Part shown: positions 27,692 through 36,321 of the stretch, one piece after another
Numbering within the stretch: the first letter of the stretch is position 1
How the letters are laid out: each line of letters begins with the position of its first letter
Assembly: GCF_008801475.1 (NCBI RefSeq)
Contig: NZ_VZPP01000002.1
Location: forward strand, 1-64,000
DNA: 64,000 bases
Source: Pseudomonas moorei
GTDB lineage: Bacteria; Pseudomonadota; Gammaproteobacteria; Pseudomonadales; Pseudomonadaceae
Reading direction: 5' to 3'
Notes under the pieces: model-generated
Seen by the model: the letters and a program-made list of their open reading frames with translations, nothing else
The model's database searches: none
What the model was told of the DNA's origin: nothing
Program-made: the position numbers and the translations under genes

Positions 27692-29875
27692 ATGTCATCG
27701 ACCTCGTTTCGTCAGTCTTTGCGGCGCCTTTGGGCGCTGGATAAATTCAGTTACAGCGTGCGGGTGTTCATCGCCCTGACCGGCACCATGGCGCTGTGTT
27801 GGTATCAGGATGAAATGGGGCTGCTGATCCCGCTGTTCCTGGGGATTATCGCCAGCGCCCTGGCCGAGACCGACGATAGCTGGCAAGGTCGACTCAACGC
27901 ACTGGCGGTGACGCTGGTGTGTTTCCTGGTCGCCGCGCTGTCGGTTGAACTGCTGTTCCCCTACCCCATCATTTTCATCATTGCCTTCGCCCTGGCTGCG
28001 TTCTGCCTGACGATGCTCGGTGCCCTGGGCGAACGCTATGGCGCGATTGCCTCGGCGACGCTGATTCTGTCGGTCTACACCATGATCGGCGTCGACCAGC
28101 GCGGCGGCGCGGTCACCGATTTCTGGCACGAACCCGTGCTACTGGTGGCCGGTGCGGCCTGGTACGGTTTTCTGTCGGTGTTGTGGCAGGCGCTGTTTTC
28201 CAATCAGCCGGTGCAACAAAGCCTGGCGCGGTTGTTCCGTGAATTGGGTTTTTACCTGAAGTTGAAGTCGTCGCTGTTCGAGCCGATCCGCCAGTTGGAC
28301 GTGGAAGCACGGCGCCTGGAACTGGCCCAGCAGAACGGTCGCGTGGTCGCCGCGCTGAACGCCGCCAAGGAAATCATCCTGCATCGGGTCGGCAACGGTC
28401 GGCCGGGCTCGAAAGTCAGCCGTTACTTGAAGCTGTACTTTCTCGCCCAGGACATCCACGAACGCGCCAGCTCCTCGCACTACCCGTATAACGCACTGGC
28501 CGAGGCGTTTTTCCACAGTGACGTGCTGTTCCGCTGCCAACGCCTGCTGCGTCAGCAGGGCAAGGCCTGCCGGGCGCTGGCCGAATCGATCCAGATGCGC
28601 CAGCCGTTCATCTATGACGCAAGCTTCGCCGAAGCCCTGAGCGACCTGCACGCCTCCCTCGAACACCTGCGCATCCAGAGCAACCCGGCCTGGCGCGGTT
28701 TGCTGCGCTCGTTGCGGGCACTGGCGGCCAACCTCGCCACCCTTGACCGTTTGCTCAGCGACGCCAGCAACCCCGACGCCCTGGCCGACGCCACCGACAG
28801 CAGCCTGCTCGACCGCTCGCCACGCAACCTCAAGGATGTCTGGGTACGCCTGCGCACGCAGCTGACGCCGACGTCCCTGCTGTTCCGCCACGCCCTGCGT
28901 TTGCCCTTGGCCCTGAGCGTCGGCTACGCGATGGTGCATTTGATCCACCCGTCCCAGGGCTACTGGATCATCCTGACCACGCTCTTTGTCTGTCAGCCGA
29001 ACTACGGCGCGACCCGGCGCAAGCTCGGTCAACGGATCATCGGCACCGCCATCGGCCTGACCCTGGCCTGGGCACTGTTCGACTTGTTCCCCAATCCGTT
29101 GATCCAGTCGTGCTTCGCGATTGCCGCCGGGGTGGTGTTCTTTACCAACCGCACCACCCGCTACACCGCGGCGACGGCGGCGATTACCTTGATGGTGCTG
29201 TTCTGTTTCAACCAGGTGGGCGACGGCTACGGATTGTTTCTGCCACGGCTGCTCGACACCCTGCTCGGCGGGCTGATCGCCGGGCTCGCGGTGCTGCTGT
29301 TCCTGCCGGACTGGCAGGGTCGACGCCTGAACAAGGTGCTGGCCAATACCCTGACCTGCAACAGCATTTATCTGCGCCAGATCATGCAGCAATACGCCGC
29401 TGGCAAGAGCGACGACCTGGCGTATCGCCTGGCCCGGCGCAACGCGCACAACGCTGACGCGGCGCTGTCGACCACGCTGGCGAACATGCTGATGGAGCCG
29501 GGGCATTTCCGTAAGGAGGCCGATGTTGGCTTCCGCTTCCTGGTGCTCTCGCACACATTGCTCAGTTACCTGTCTGGACTGGGCGCACACCGGGAAACCC
29601 AACTGCCGCCGGATGTTCGCGAGCAGTTGATCGAAGGCGCCGGCGTGAAGCTGGCCGCCAGCATCGACGAAATCGCCCAAGGGCTTGCCAGCAAAGCGGC
29701 GATTGCCATTCAGAGTGATGAGGAAGAAGCGCTGGCCAATACGCTTGAGCAGATGCCCGATGAAATCGATGAAGGCCAACGGCTGGTTCAGACACAACTG
29801 GCGTTGATCTGCCGGCAACTGGGGCCGCTAAGGACGCTGGCGGCGCATTTGATCAAGGATACGAGCGAGGATTGA
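27692..29875 (+). CDS. yccS: YccS-type inner-membrane protein (FUSC family)
   Basis: A 727-residue membrane protein with two hydrophobic blocks of five or so helices each (about residues 25-170 and 400-540) separated by a cytoplasmic domain, with a further cytoplasmic C-terminal part. This is the YccS/YhfK layout within the fusaric-acid-resistance-like superfamily. Relatives are thought to export aromatic or other small molecules, but no substrate is known for YccS. The gene stands alone, with a leader of 140 bp that shows no clear regulatory element, and is followed by an unusual REPIN. Confidence 0.85.
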   Translation: MSSTSFRQSLRRLWALDKFSYSVRVFIALTGTMALCWYQDEMGLLIPLFLGIIASALAETDDSWQGRLNALAVTLVCFLVAALSVELLFPYPIIFIIAFALAAFCLTMLGALGERYGAIASATLILSVYTMIGVDQRGGAVTDFWHEPVLLVAGAAWYGFLSVLWQALFSNQPVQQSLARLFRELGFYLKLKSSLFEPIRQLDVEARRLELAQQNGRVVAALNAAKEIILHRVGNGRPGSKVSRYLKLYFLAQDIHERASSSHYPYNALAEAFFHSDVLFRCQRLLRQQGKACRALAESIQMRQPFIYDASFAEALSDLHASLEHLRIQSNPAWRGLLRSLRALAANLATLDRLLSDASNPDALADATDSSLLDRSPRNLKDVWVRLRTQLTPTSLLFRHALRLPLALSVGYAMVHLIHPSQGYWIILTTLFVCQPNYGATRRKLGQRIIGTAIGLTLAWALFDLFPNPLIQSCFAIAAGVVFFTNRTTRYTAATAAITLMVLFCFNQVGDGYGLFLPRLLDTLLGGLIAGLAVLLFLPDWQGRRLNKVLANTLTCNSIYLRQIMQQYAAGKSDDLAYRLARRNAHNADAALSTTLANMLMEPGHFRKEADVGFRFLVLSHTLLSYLSGLGAHRETQLPPDVREQLIEGAGVKLAASIDEIAQGLASKAAIAIQSDEEEALANTLEQMPDEIDEGQRLVQTQLALICRQLGPLRTLAAHLIKDTSED

Positions 29876-29899
29876 GGGCTGCGGCGTCCTGACGGACGT

Positions 29900-30029
29900 C
29901 ATCGCTGGCAAGCCAGCTCCCACAGGGAAATGGGGTAGACACAAATCCTATGTAACCCATAGGGAAATGGGTTGGACACAAACCCTTTGTAACCCACCGG
30001 ATACTGTGGGAGCTGGCTTGCCAGCGATG
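29900..30029. repeat. REPIN with an internal 36-bp tandem duplication
   Basis: catcgctggcaagccagctc and its inverse flank a spacer that contains a tandem repeat: copy 1 at 29924-29959 and copy 2 at 29961-29996, each starting agggaaatggg and ending tgtaaccca, differing at about five positions. Copy 2 has tgggtt and aaccca as inverted ends. Confidence 0.88.
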
Positions 30030-30053
30030 AGGCCATCAGCCCCGCCACAAAGC

Positions 30054-30791
30054 CTACATCCCATGCTGCTTCATCAACCGCTCATAACTGCCATCCGCCT
30101 TCATCGCCGCGATCTCGCGGTCGAAACTCGCGACGATCTGCTCATGCTGCGGGTTCTTCAGGCTGACCAGGATATGCAGGCTGTTCTCGCTCAGGGGCTT
30201 GGGCAGAAACTCCACGGCGTTGCGCACTTTGGCTGATTCACGGGCCAGGTAATACCGGGCGACGTACTCGTCTTCCAGGGTCAGCTTGACCCTGTCGGCG
30301 GCGACCATCCGCACGGCCATGGCAAAGTTGTGTACCGGGATTTTCTGCAGGGATTCGTCTTCATCGAACGCCGCCGAATAGGCATAGCCACGCACGACCG
30401 CGATCGGATAGGTGTGCAGTTGCTGCAAATTGTTGAATTCGATTGGCGCGTCCTTGCGCTTGAGAAAGCGCACGCGATTGAGCAGGTACTCAGATGAAAA
30501 CTGGCCGAGCTTTGTGCGCTCGTCGGTGTACCAGGCGTTGACCAGCACGTCGTAGCGTCCTTCGCCCACGCCCAACAGTGCGCGTGCCCAAGGCACCTGC
30601 TCGAAATCGCTGGCATAGCCGGCGCGCGCCAGGGCGGTGCTGACAATATCGGTGGCCAACCCACCATTGATCAGCGTGGCGTCGGTAAACGGAGGCCAGG
30701 CATCCGCCACCAGTCGCAGCTTCTCCGCCGCGGCACTTTGAGTCAGCAACAGCAATCCAATCAAAGCAAAGGCTCGATGCAATCGCGGCAT
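30054..30791 (-). CDS. Periplasmic solute-binding protein, family 3 (orphan)
   Basis: A 245-residue secreted protein with a signal peptide of about 22 residues (LLTQSAAA-EKL) and the family-3 solute-binding fold of amino-acid ABC transporters (EKLRLVADAWPPFTD at the mature N-terminus). No permease or ATPase gene is adjacent, so it may serve a distant transporter or act as a sensor-type protein. Its ligand cannot be read from the sequence. It shares the general type, not close identity, with the protein at 56.9 kb. ATG at 30791 follows aggatt. Confidence 0.85.
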   Translation of the reverse strand: MPRLHRAFALIGLLLLTQSAAAEKLRLVADAWPPFTDATLINGGLATDIVSTALARAGYASDFEQVPWARALLGVGEGRYDVLVNAWYTDERTKLGQFSSEYLLNRVRFLKRKDAPIEFNNLQQLHTYPIAVVRGYAYSAAFDEDESLQKIPVHNFAMAVRMVAADRVKLTLEDEYVARYYLARESAKVRNAVEFLPKPLSENSLHILVSLKNPQHEQIVASFDREIAAMKADGSYERLMKQHGM

Positions 30792-31045
30792 GCTAGAAAA
30801 TCCTTAGCGGGCGGGCTGCCCGACGTGTTTTCAGCCAAACTCCAAGCCCCGTACCGGCACGCCCAGGCACTAACGTTAGCTCATTGAAGCCACTGCACAT
30901 CGCTTGATCCCAGATTACACAAAGAAGACAGCGGCGCGAGAAATGAATGATGGCATTTTGGTCTTTTTCACAGATTTCTCCGCCTTCAAGACATCCAGCG
31001 TCGAGGCGCTTAGTATCTCAGGGACGTTTTCAGGGAATCAGGAAC

Positions 31046-31498
31046 ATGACAATCGATTGGGTCTGCAAACACCATAGCGATCTGGGCAAGGAACAGCTGT
31101 ACGCCATTCTGCAATTGCGCGCAGAGGTATTTGTCGTCGAACAGAAATGCGTCTATCAGGATATCGATGGCCAGGACCTGGAAGGTGACACCTGCCATTT
31201 GATGGCGTGGGACGGCGATCGCCTGGTGGCCTATCTGCGCCTGCTGGACCCCGAGCTACAGGGCGGCGACGTGGTGATCGGGCGAGTGGTCATTGCTCCC
31301 GCTGCACGGGGCACCGGGCTAGGTCACGAGCTGATGGCCCAGGCGCTGAAGCAGGCCGAAAAGTACTGGCCCGAGATCCCGATCTACCTCTCTGCCCAGG
31401 CGCATTTGCAGGGGTACTACGGGCGGTACGGGTTTGTGGTGGCGGGTGAGGAGTATGTCGAGGATGGCATTCCACATATAGGCATGCGTCGCCAGTAA
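31046..31498 (+). CDS. elaA: ElaA-type GNAT N-acetyltransferase
   Basis: A 150-residue single-domain GNAT protein. The acetyl-CoA-binding block VVIAPAARGTGLGHELM (near residue 82) has the Q/RxxGxG/A pattern. The N-terminus TIDWVCKHHSDLGKEQLYAILQLRAEVF and the VVEQ.CVYQDIDG block are typical of ElaA. The acceptor substrate is unknown. ATG at 31046 follows aggaac; the frame upstream is not coding. Confidence 0.85.
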   Translation: MTIDWVCKHHSDLGKEQLYAILQLRAEVFVVEQKCVYQDIDGQDLEGDTCHLMAWDGDRLVAYLRLLDPELQGGDVVIGRVVIAPAARGTGLGHELMAQALKQAEKYWPEIPIYLSAQAHLQGYYGRYGFVVAGEEYVEDGIPHIGMRRQ

Positions 31499-31504
31499 GG
31501 GCTC

Positions 31505-31578
31505 CATCGCTGGCAAGCCAGCTCCCACAGTTTTTGCGAACGATACAAACCTTGTGGGAGCGTGGCTTGCCCGCGATG
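31505..31578. repeat. Hybrid paired REP
   Basis: The left arm is the catcgctggcaagccagctc type, the right arm is tgtgggagcgtggcttgccc followed by gcgatg, so the two halves come from different subtypes. Confidence 0.75.
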
Positions 31579-31603
31579 GCCTCATCATCGGCGCCACAAA
31601 ATC

Positions 31604-31900
31604 TCAGGGATACTCCAGCACCGCCTTGATCTGCCGCAAATTGCGCTCGATCCATCCCCGATCGATCGCTCCCCACTCGCGAATCCGATAGCGCCCGGCG
31701 TGGTTGCGTGCGCCCTCTTCCTGCTCGAACTCGCAAACGATATCCAGGTCCGCCAACGCGGCGATGGTGTCCTGGGCCGTGCGTCGTGGCATCCCGGTGA
31801 CCTCGGTCAATGCCGGGACGCTGCTGGCCAGCCCGCTGTCGATCAGATACGCCACATACAGTCGACGGTAGAAGCTGCTTTTGGTCTTGCTGACATCCAT
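31604..31900 (-). CDS. Small winged-helix DNA-binding protein
   Basis: A 98-residue protein with a predicted winged helix-turn-helix: helix pairs around ASSVPALTEVTGMPRRTAQ (residues about 26-44) form the DNA-reading unit, followed by the IREWGAIDR wing. It has no ligand domain. It starts 17 bp after the YgjP-type gene on the same strand with the ribosome-binding sequence aaagga, so the two are likely one transcript. I cannot name a target; local autoregulation is only a guess. Confidence 0.75.
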   Translation of the reverse strand: MDVSKTKSSFYRRLYVAYLIDSGLASSVPALTEVTGMPRRTAQDTIAALADLDIVCEFEQEEGARNHAGRYRIREWGAIDRGWIERNLRQIKAVLEYP

Positions 31901-31917
31901 CTGACGATCCTTTTCTT

Positions 31918-32409
31918 TTATTGCATATCCCGCCAGGTCAGGTACACCCGCACATCGAACTCCACCTGGTGATAGCCCGGCAGCATGTGTTCGCACAGTT
32001 TGTAGAACGCCTTGTTGTGATCGGATTCCTTGAAGTGCGCCAACTCATGCACCACGATCATTTTCAGAAACTCGGAAGGCGCTTCCTTGAACAGCGAGGC
32101 GATGCGAATTTCCTTCTTGGCCTTGAGCTTGCCGCCTTGCACCCGGGAAATCGTGGTGTGCAGGCCGAGCGCACGGTGGGTCAGGTCCAGACGGTTGTCG
32201 AACAACACCTTGTCGATGGCCGGGGCGTTGCGCAGGTATTCCTGCTTGAGGTCGAGCGCGTAGGTGTACAGCGCCTTATCGCTCTGCACGCCGTGTTTTT
32301 CCGGATAACGCTGACTCAGGTAGTCGCCCAGCCGATCGTCAGCGATCAACTGGCGTACCTGGTCCTGCAACGTGGCGGGATAAGCCTGGAGGTATTTCAA
32401 CGCGGTCAT
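31918..32409 (-). CDS. YgjP-like zinc metallopeptidase (M48/DUF45)
   Basis: A 163-residue protein with the zinc motif HELAH (near residue 121) and a third ligand candidate in CEHMLPGYH (near 145). The LTHRALGLHTTISRVQGGKLKAKKEIRI region matches the YgjP family (only key residues named). It lacks membrane helices, unlike M48 membrane proteases, so it acts in the cytoplasm. Relatives have been linked to nucleotide or protein quality control, but no function is certain. It leads the two-gene unit with the winged-helix protein. Confidence 0.82.
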   Translation of the reverse strand: MTALKYLQAYPATLQDQVRQLIADDRLGDYLSQRYPEKHGVQSDKALYTYALDLKQEYLRNAPAIDKVLFDNRLDLTHRALGLHTTISRVQGGKLKAKKEIRIASLFKEAPSEFLKMIVVHELAHFKESDHNKAFYKLCEHMLPGYHQVEFDVRVYLTWRDMQ

Positions 32410-32454
32410 CGGTGCGGCAACACAAGTGACGAAAAGGTCGCCAGTGTAGCGAAT

Positions 32455-34578
32455 TCAGCCAGTCAGCGCGCTCCAGTCAAACGGCTGCGCAAAGTGGCCG
32501 ATGTCCTCGGCCATCATCGGACGCGATACCAGAAAGCCCTGCACATACTCGCAGCCATGGGCTTGCAGCCAGTCGTACTGCGCCATGGTTTCCACCCCTT
32601 CGGCAATCACCAGCATCCCGTACTGCTTGCACAGCTCGATGACATTGCGCACCAGCGCTGCATCCCGTGAAGAATCCGGTAGCCGGGCGATTAAATGGCG
32701 GTCAAGTTTGAGCGTATCCAGTTCCAGATCGCGCAAATGAGCCAGCGAGCATGGGCCGGAACCGAAGTCATCCAGCGCGACCCGGACCCCAAGATTACGC
32801 AGCAAACGCAGCTGTTTACGGGTTTCTTCCGGATGATGCATCAAGGCCGCTTCCGTCACCTCGACTTCCAGATGACGCGCCTGCAAGCCATGTCGCTCCA
32901 GCACCTGGCGCAACTCGGTGACCAGATTGGGCATGGCAAATTGCGTGCTGCTCAAACTGACGCCCAGCACCAGATCCTCGGCAAACAGCGCTTCCCAGGC
33001 TTTGCGCTGCCCGGCACCGCGATGGTAAATCCAGCTGCCCAGCCGACTGATCAACCGCGCCTCTTCCAGCAATGGCAAAAACAGCCCTGGAGGCACATCG
33101 CCAACGCTGGGGTGCTGCCAGCGCAGCAACGCCTCGAAGCCACGAATCTGCCCGTCGGCGATGGACACCTGGGGTTGATACACCAGATTGAAATCGCGAT
33201 TCTCGATGGCCGTGCGCACACTTTCTTCGAGCATCAGCCGCGAGCGTGCCCGTCCATTCATTTCATGATCGTAAAAGCGATATTGCTGTCGCCCGGCGCG
33301 CTTGGCCTCGTACATGGCGATGTCGGAAGCCCGCAGCAAACCGTCCAGATTGGCACCGCAATCCGGGAATGTGGCGATGCCGATGCTCGCACCCAAGGCA
33401 ATATCAAGACCGTCGATCTGCTGACAAATCGAAACCCGCTCGATCAGTTTTTCCGCGATCTTGGCCGCTTGCTCCGGGAATTCCAGGTCCAGAAACGCGG
33501 TGAATTCGTCGCCGCCCATGCGCGCCAGGATATCGAACGGCCGCAGGCAGGCCTTCAGTTGCTCGGAAACCCAACGCAGCACCCGGTCGCCGGCATCGTG
33601 ACCGAGGGAATCGTTGACTCGCTTGAAGCCATCGAGGTCCAGGTACAACAGCACCCAGGCACTGTCGGAGCGTTCGCCGCGCAGCAGCAGGTTCTCCACG
33701 GTCTGGTAAAAACCGCGCCGATTGAGCAGCCCGGTGAGCGGGTCGGTGACCGCCTGGGATTCCAGTTGCTGATGCAGGTGACGCACCACCGACATGTCCT
33801 GGATCGTCACCACCATTGCCCGCTGTTCGGCGGGCAACGGCGCGCAGGACAGGGCCACCGGCACCTGCTGACCGGGCGCGGTACGCAGCAGCGCATCATG
33901 CAGGCGCAAGGTTTCGCCGCGCCTGTACCCGGCCAACAGATCCGAATCGGCCCAGACCGGGACATGCGGTTTTTGCAGGAAATCCAGAAACTCCCGGCCT
34001 TGCAGTTCTTGCACCGGGGCCGTGAGCAGCCGCGAGATCGCCGGGTTGGCAAAGCCGATCCGGCCGTCTTCGCCAACCACCAGAATGCCCTCGGCGGCGT
34101 TATCCAACACCGAGGCATTGAAGGCGCGAGCGACTTCCAGGTCATGGCTCAGGCGCTGCAATGCCCGGCGATTACGCTGGTGCTCCAGCAATGCCTGAAC
34201 CTTGGGCTTGAGAATTTGCGGGTCGAACGGCTTGAACAGGTAATCCACCGCGCCACTGGCATAACCCTTGATCACGGCATCCTGGGACTGTTCATTGGCC
34301 GTCAGGAAAATTATCGGTGTGAGGCAGGTTCGCTGACTGCCGCGCATCAGGCGCGCGACTTCAAAACCATCCATGCCCGGCATCTGCACATCCAGCAGCA
34401 CCAGGTCGACATCGTGTTCCAGCAACAGGCTGAGGGCTTCGAAACCCGAAGCCGCGGTGATGACTTGCCAGTCCTGGCGCTGCAACAACGCGCGCATGCT
34501 GATCAGGTTTTCAGGGTAATCGTCGACGATTAATAAGGTTGAGCTGCCTTCGACTGGCTTCGGGTGGGCGCATTCCAT
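32455..34578 (-). CDS. REC-PAS-GGDEF-EAL cyclic-di-GMP response regulator
   Basis: A 707-residue cytoplasmic protein. The receiver domain (about 12-130) has the phosphoacceptor Asp63 in LLDVQMPGMDG. A PAS domain follows (about 150-270), then GGDEF (about 280-440) with an intact MGGDEF near residue 354 and an upstream RPFD inhibitory site, and EAL (about 455-700) with EALLRW, EVTE, DDFGSG and EGVE. In the EAL domain the metal-binding Asn of the usual VNLS motif is Ser541 (VSLS), so phosphodiesterase activity may be reduced; cyclase activity looks intact. No sensor kinase gene is adjacent. The gene stands alone and its promoter is not obvious. Confidence 0.92.
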   Translation of the reverse strand: MECAHPKPVEGSSTLLIVDDYPENLISMRALLQRQDWQVITAASGFEALSLLLEHDVDLVLLDVQMPGMDGFEVARLMRGSQRTCLTPIIFLTANEQSQDAVIKGYASGAVDYLFKPFDPQILKPKVQALLEHQRNRRALQRLSHDLEVARAFNASVLDNAAEGILVVGEDGRIGFANPAISRLLTAPVQELQGREFLDFLQKPHVPVWADSDLLAGYRRGETLRLHDALLRTAPGQQVPVALSCAPLPAEQRAMVVTIQDMSVVRHLHQQLESQAVTDPLTGLLNRRGFYQTVENLLLRGERSDSAWVLLYLDLDGFKRVNDSLGHDAGDRVLRWVSEQLKACLRPFDILARMGGDEFTAFLDLEFPEQAAKIAEKLIERVSICQQIDGLDIALGASIGIATFPDCGANLDGLLRASDIAMYEAKRAGRQQYRFYDHEMNGRARSRLMLEESVRTAIENRDFNLVYQPQVSIADGQIRGFEALLRWQHPSVGDVPPGLFLPLLEEARLISRLGSWIYHRGAGQRKAWEALFAEDLVLGVSLSSTQFAMPNLVTELRQVLERHGLQARHLEVEVTEAALMHHPEETRKQLRLLRNLGVRVALDDFGSGPCSLAHLRDLELDTLKLDRHLIARLPDSSRDAALVRNVIELCKQYGMLVIAEGVETMAQYDWLQAHGCEYVQGFLVSRPMMAEDIGHFAQPFDWSALTG

Positions 34579-34900
34579 GCTGCTTCTCTATATTCGGGAC
34601 GTCAGGCCGGGCTCTTGTGAAAACCGGACAAATACTAAGCCTTCACTCTAGACCCGGATCCGGAAAATCAGAAGGTGTCAGAGCGCCATCATTTAACTGA
34701 AGGGTTCATTTGCCGACTAACGGTCGGCGCTACAGCCCGCTAAAACTGGCATAGATGGCATTTCGACAGGATGTTGGCGCCAGCAAACCGCCAGACGGGC
34801 ATTAACAAAAAAGTCCTCTACGCTTATAAAGGCCGCCCAAAGGCGCGTGCTAGAGCGATTGGTACGCGCGTGCAGTAAAAATTCGTGGAAGTTTCTGACT
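34579..34900. other. Divergent gap between the cyclic-di-GMP gene and the lyase gene
   Basis: No gene is supported. A small perfect hairpin, GCCGAC-taacg-GTCGGC, lies at about 34711-34727. A tataaa box at about 34827 could be a -10 for the lyase gene but lacks a convincing -35. Confidence 0.5.
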
Positions 34901-35569
34901 ATGATCGACCTCGCAACCTGGAACCTCAGCGTTCCCGTCGGCAGTCCGCCGTACACCGTTGAAACCTCCAAACTGGTGAACGGCTTCAAGGATCAATACT
35001 TCCATTCCGACACCGGCACGCTGTTCTTCTGGACCCCGGTGACCGGCTCGCGCACTGAAAACGCCATTTACCCACGCACCGAACTGCGGGAAACCTACAG
35101 CAATGGCACGCTGAAAAACTGGTACTACCCGGACGCCGACAACTCCCTGCGCGCCACCCTGGCGGTGAACCAGGTACCCAGTTCGGGCAAGATCGTGATT
35201 GGCCAGATCCATGCCTATAAAAGCCAGAAGCCCTTGGTGAAGGTCGAGTACCAATACAAGACCTCGACCTTGACCGGCAACATCGTCGCCAAAGTGCGCA
35301 TGCACCCCGATGACGATGAGGGCCGGGTGATCACCATCGCCACCGGTGTGAAACTCAATCAGCAGTTCTCCTACCTTATCCACCTCAGCCCTGGCGGCGC
35401 GCTTGGCATCAGCGCGGCGGGTTACCAGTGGGATACCAATATCAGCGCGACGTGGCGCGATAAACCGTTGTACTTCAAGGCCGGGGTGTATGTGCAGGAC
35501 AACACCGGATATACCAGCGAGGGCGGGATGGTGACGTTCAGCAAGCTGGACATTGATCACGATAAATAA
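34901..35569 (+). CDS. Polysaccharide lyase family 7 (alginate lyase type)
   Basis: A 222-residue beta-jelly-roll lyase. The three family-7 motifs are present: RTELRE (near residue 63), QIH (near 105) and YFKAGVYVQ (near 197), which supply the catalytic Arg, Gln, His and Tyr. It would cleave alginate or related uronate polymers by beta-elimination. The mature enzyme begins right at the start codon: no signal peptide is visible at ATG 34901, and the upstream frame does not supply one. So either it is cytoplasmic or leaves the cell by another route. Pseudomonas has similar leaderless family-7 lyases. No other alginate gene is adjacent. Confidence 0.88.
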   Translation: MIDLATWNLSVPVGSPPYTVETSKLVNGFKDQYFHSDTGTLFFWTPVTGSRTENAIYPRTELRETYSNGTLKNWYYPDADNSLRATLAVNQVPSSGKIVIGQIHAYKSQKPLVKVEYQYKTSTLTGNIVAKVRMHPDDDEGRVITIATGVKLNQQFSYLIHLSPGGALGISAAGYQWDTNISATWRDKPLYFKAGVYVQDNTGYTSEGGMVTFSKLDIDHDK

Positions 35570-35666
35570 CGGTCTTGTCCTTCAAGTCCCGAAACACCTG
35601 ACGAGGCTGCAACAGAGTGACCCGGCGCGACCGAAAACCCGCCGGATCACTTGCTCGTCCTGAAGT

Positions 35667-36083
35667 CTAGCGAACGCACATCAGCATGAAACTCTTCGAC
35701 GTCCCCACATCCTTTTCTGAACTGCCTGATATTTGGGTGATCACTTTCAACTTACGCGTCGTCGGCGTTCCAGCCAGTTTGGCTTGAGCGAATAACAAAT
35801 CGTCGTATGACTCAACATCGGTTACTGATACAGAGCAGAACTCTGACGCTCGCTCAAATACGCCAGCCTTGAGGGATATTTCATATTCAGAAAAATATCC
35901 CGGCCGGGGGTAATGTTTCACACCACTGATCCATTCGGGTGACTGCCTTATCACTGCACCCTTGCTATCAATTGAGGCCGTAAAGAAGCGGTCTGCAGCA
36001 TGGGCACCGGCCGAGCCAGCCCCCATGAACAACATCGATAAAACATAAAGACCTGGTTGCTTGATATTTTTTCCAGAAAACAT
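35667..36083 (-). CDS. Secreted hypothetical protein, 138 residues
   Basis: An N-terminal signal peptide (about residues 1-30, ending GAHA-ADR) precedes a mature domain of about 108 residues with two cysteines (SEFCSV and LMCVR), which may form a disulfide in the periplasm. I do not recognise the family. ATG at 36083 follows gagga; a TTG two codons upstream is less well placed. Base composition is visibly more AT-rich than the neighbours, as is the gap that follows, which hints at horizontal origin or relaxed selection. Confidence 0.6.
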   Translation of the reverse strand: MFSGKNIKQPGLYVLSMLFMGAGSAGAHAADRFFTASIDSKGAVIRQSPEWISGVKHYPRPGYFSEYEISLKAGVFERASEFCSVSVTDVESYDDLLFAQAKLAGTPTTRKLKVITQISGSSEKDVGTSKSFMLMCVR

Positions 36084-36270
36084 GCTCAAGTTCCTCTTCC
36101 ATGAATAAACAAAATCGATGGCAATCCAGCCATCGACAAACTCATTTAGCGCATGCCCTATACCCTGTCAAAGGCCACCAAAACAAACGGAAAAATACCT
36201 GCTCATTGAGCAACTCTTCCTACAACTAATAAAATGAATAGATTCAAGCTTCGACTTTTAACACGCCCAT

Positions 36271-36298
36271 AAAAAAACCCGCCTTCCGACGGGTTTTT
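36271..36298. terminator. Bidirectional terminator after fba
   Basis: AAAAACCCG pairs with CGGGTTTTT over an 8-nt loop, 24 bp beyond the fba stop; it ends the minus-strand glycolytic cluster. The AT-rich stretch 36084-36270 holds nothing else I can name. Confidence 0.9.
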
Positions 36299-36321
36299 CA
36301 TGCAAATAAAACGCTGGAGGC

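Noticed and set aside
32695..34533. 612-codon plus-strand open frame opposite the cyclic-di-GMP gene
   Set aside because: Antisense shadow; the minus strand carries all REC, GGDEF and EAL motifs.
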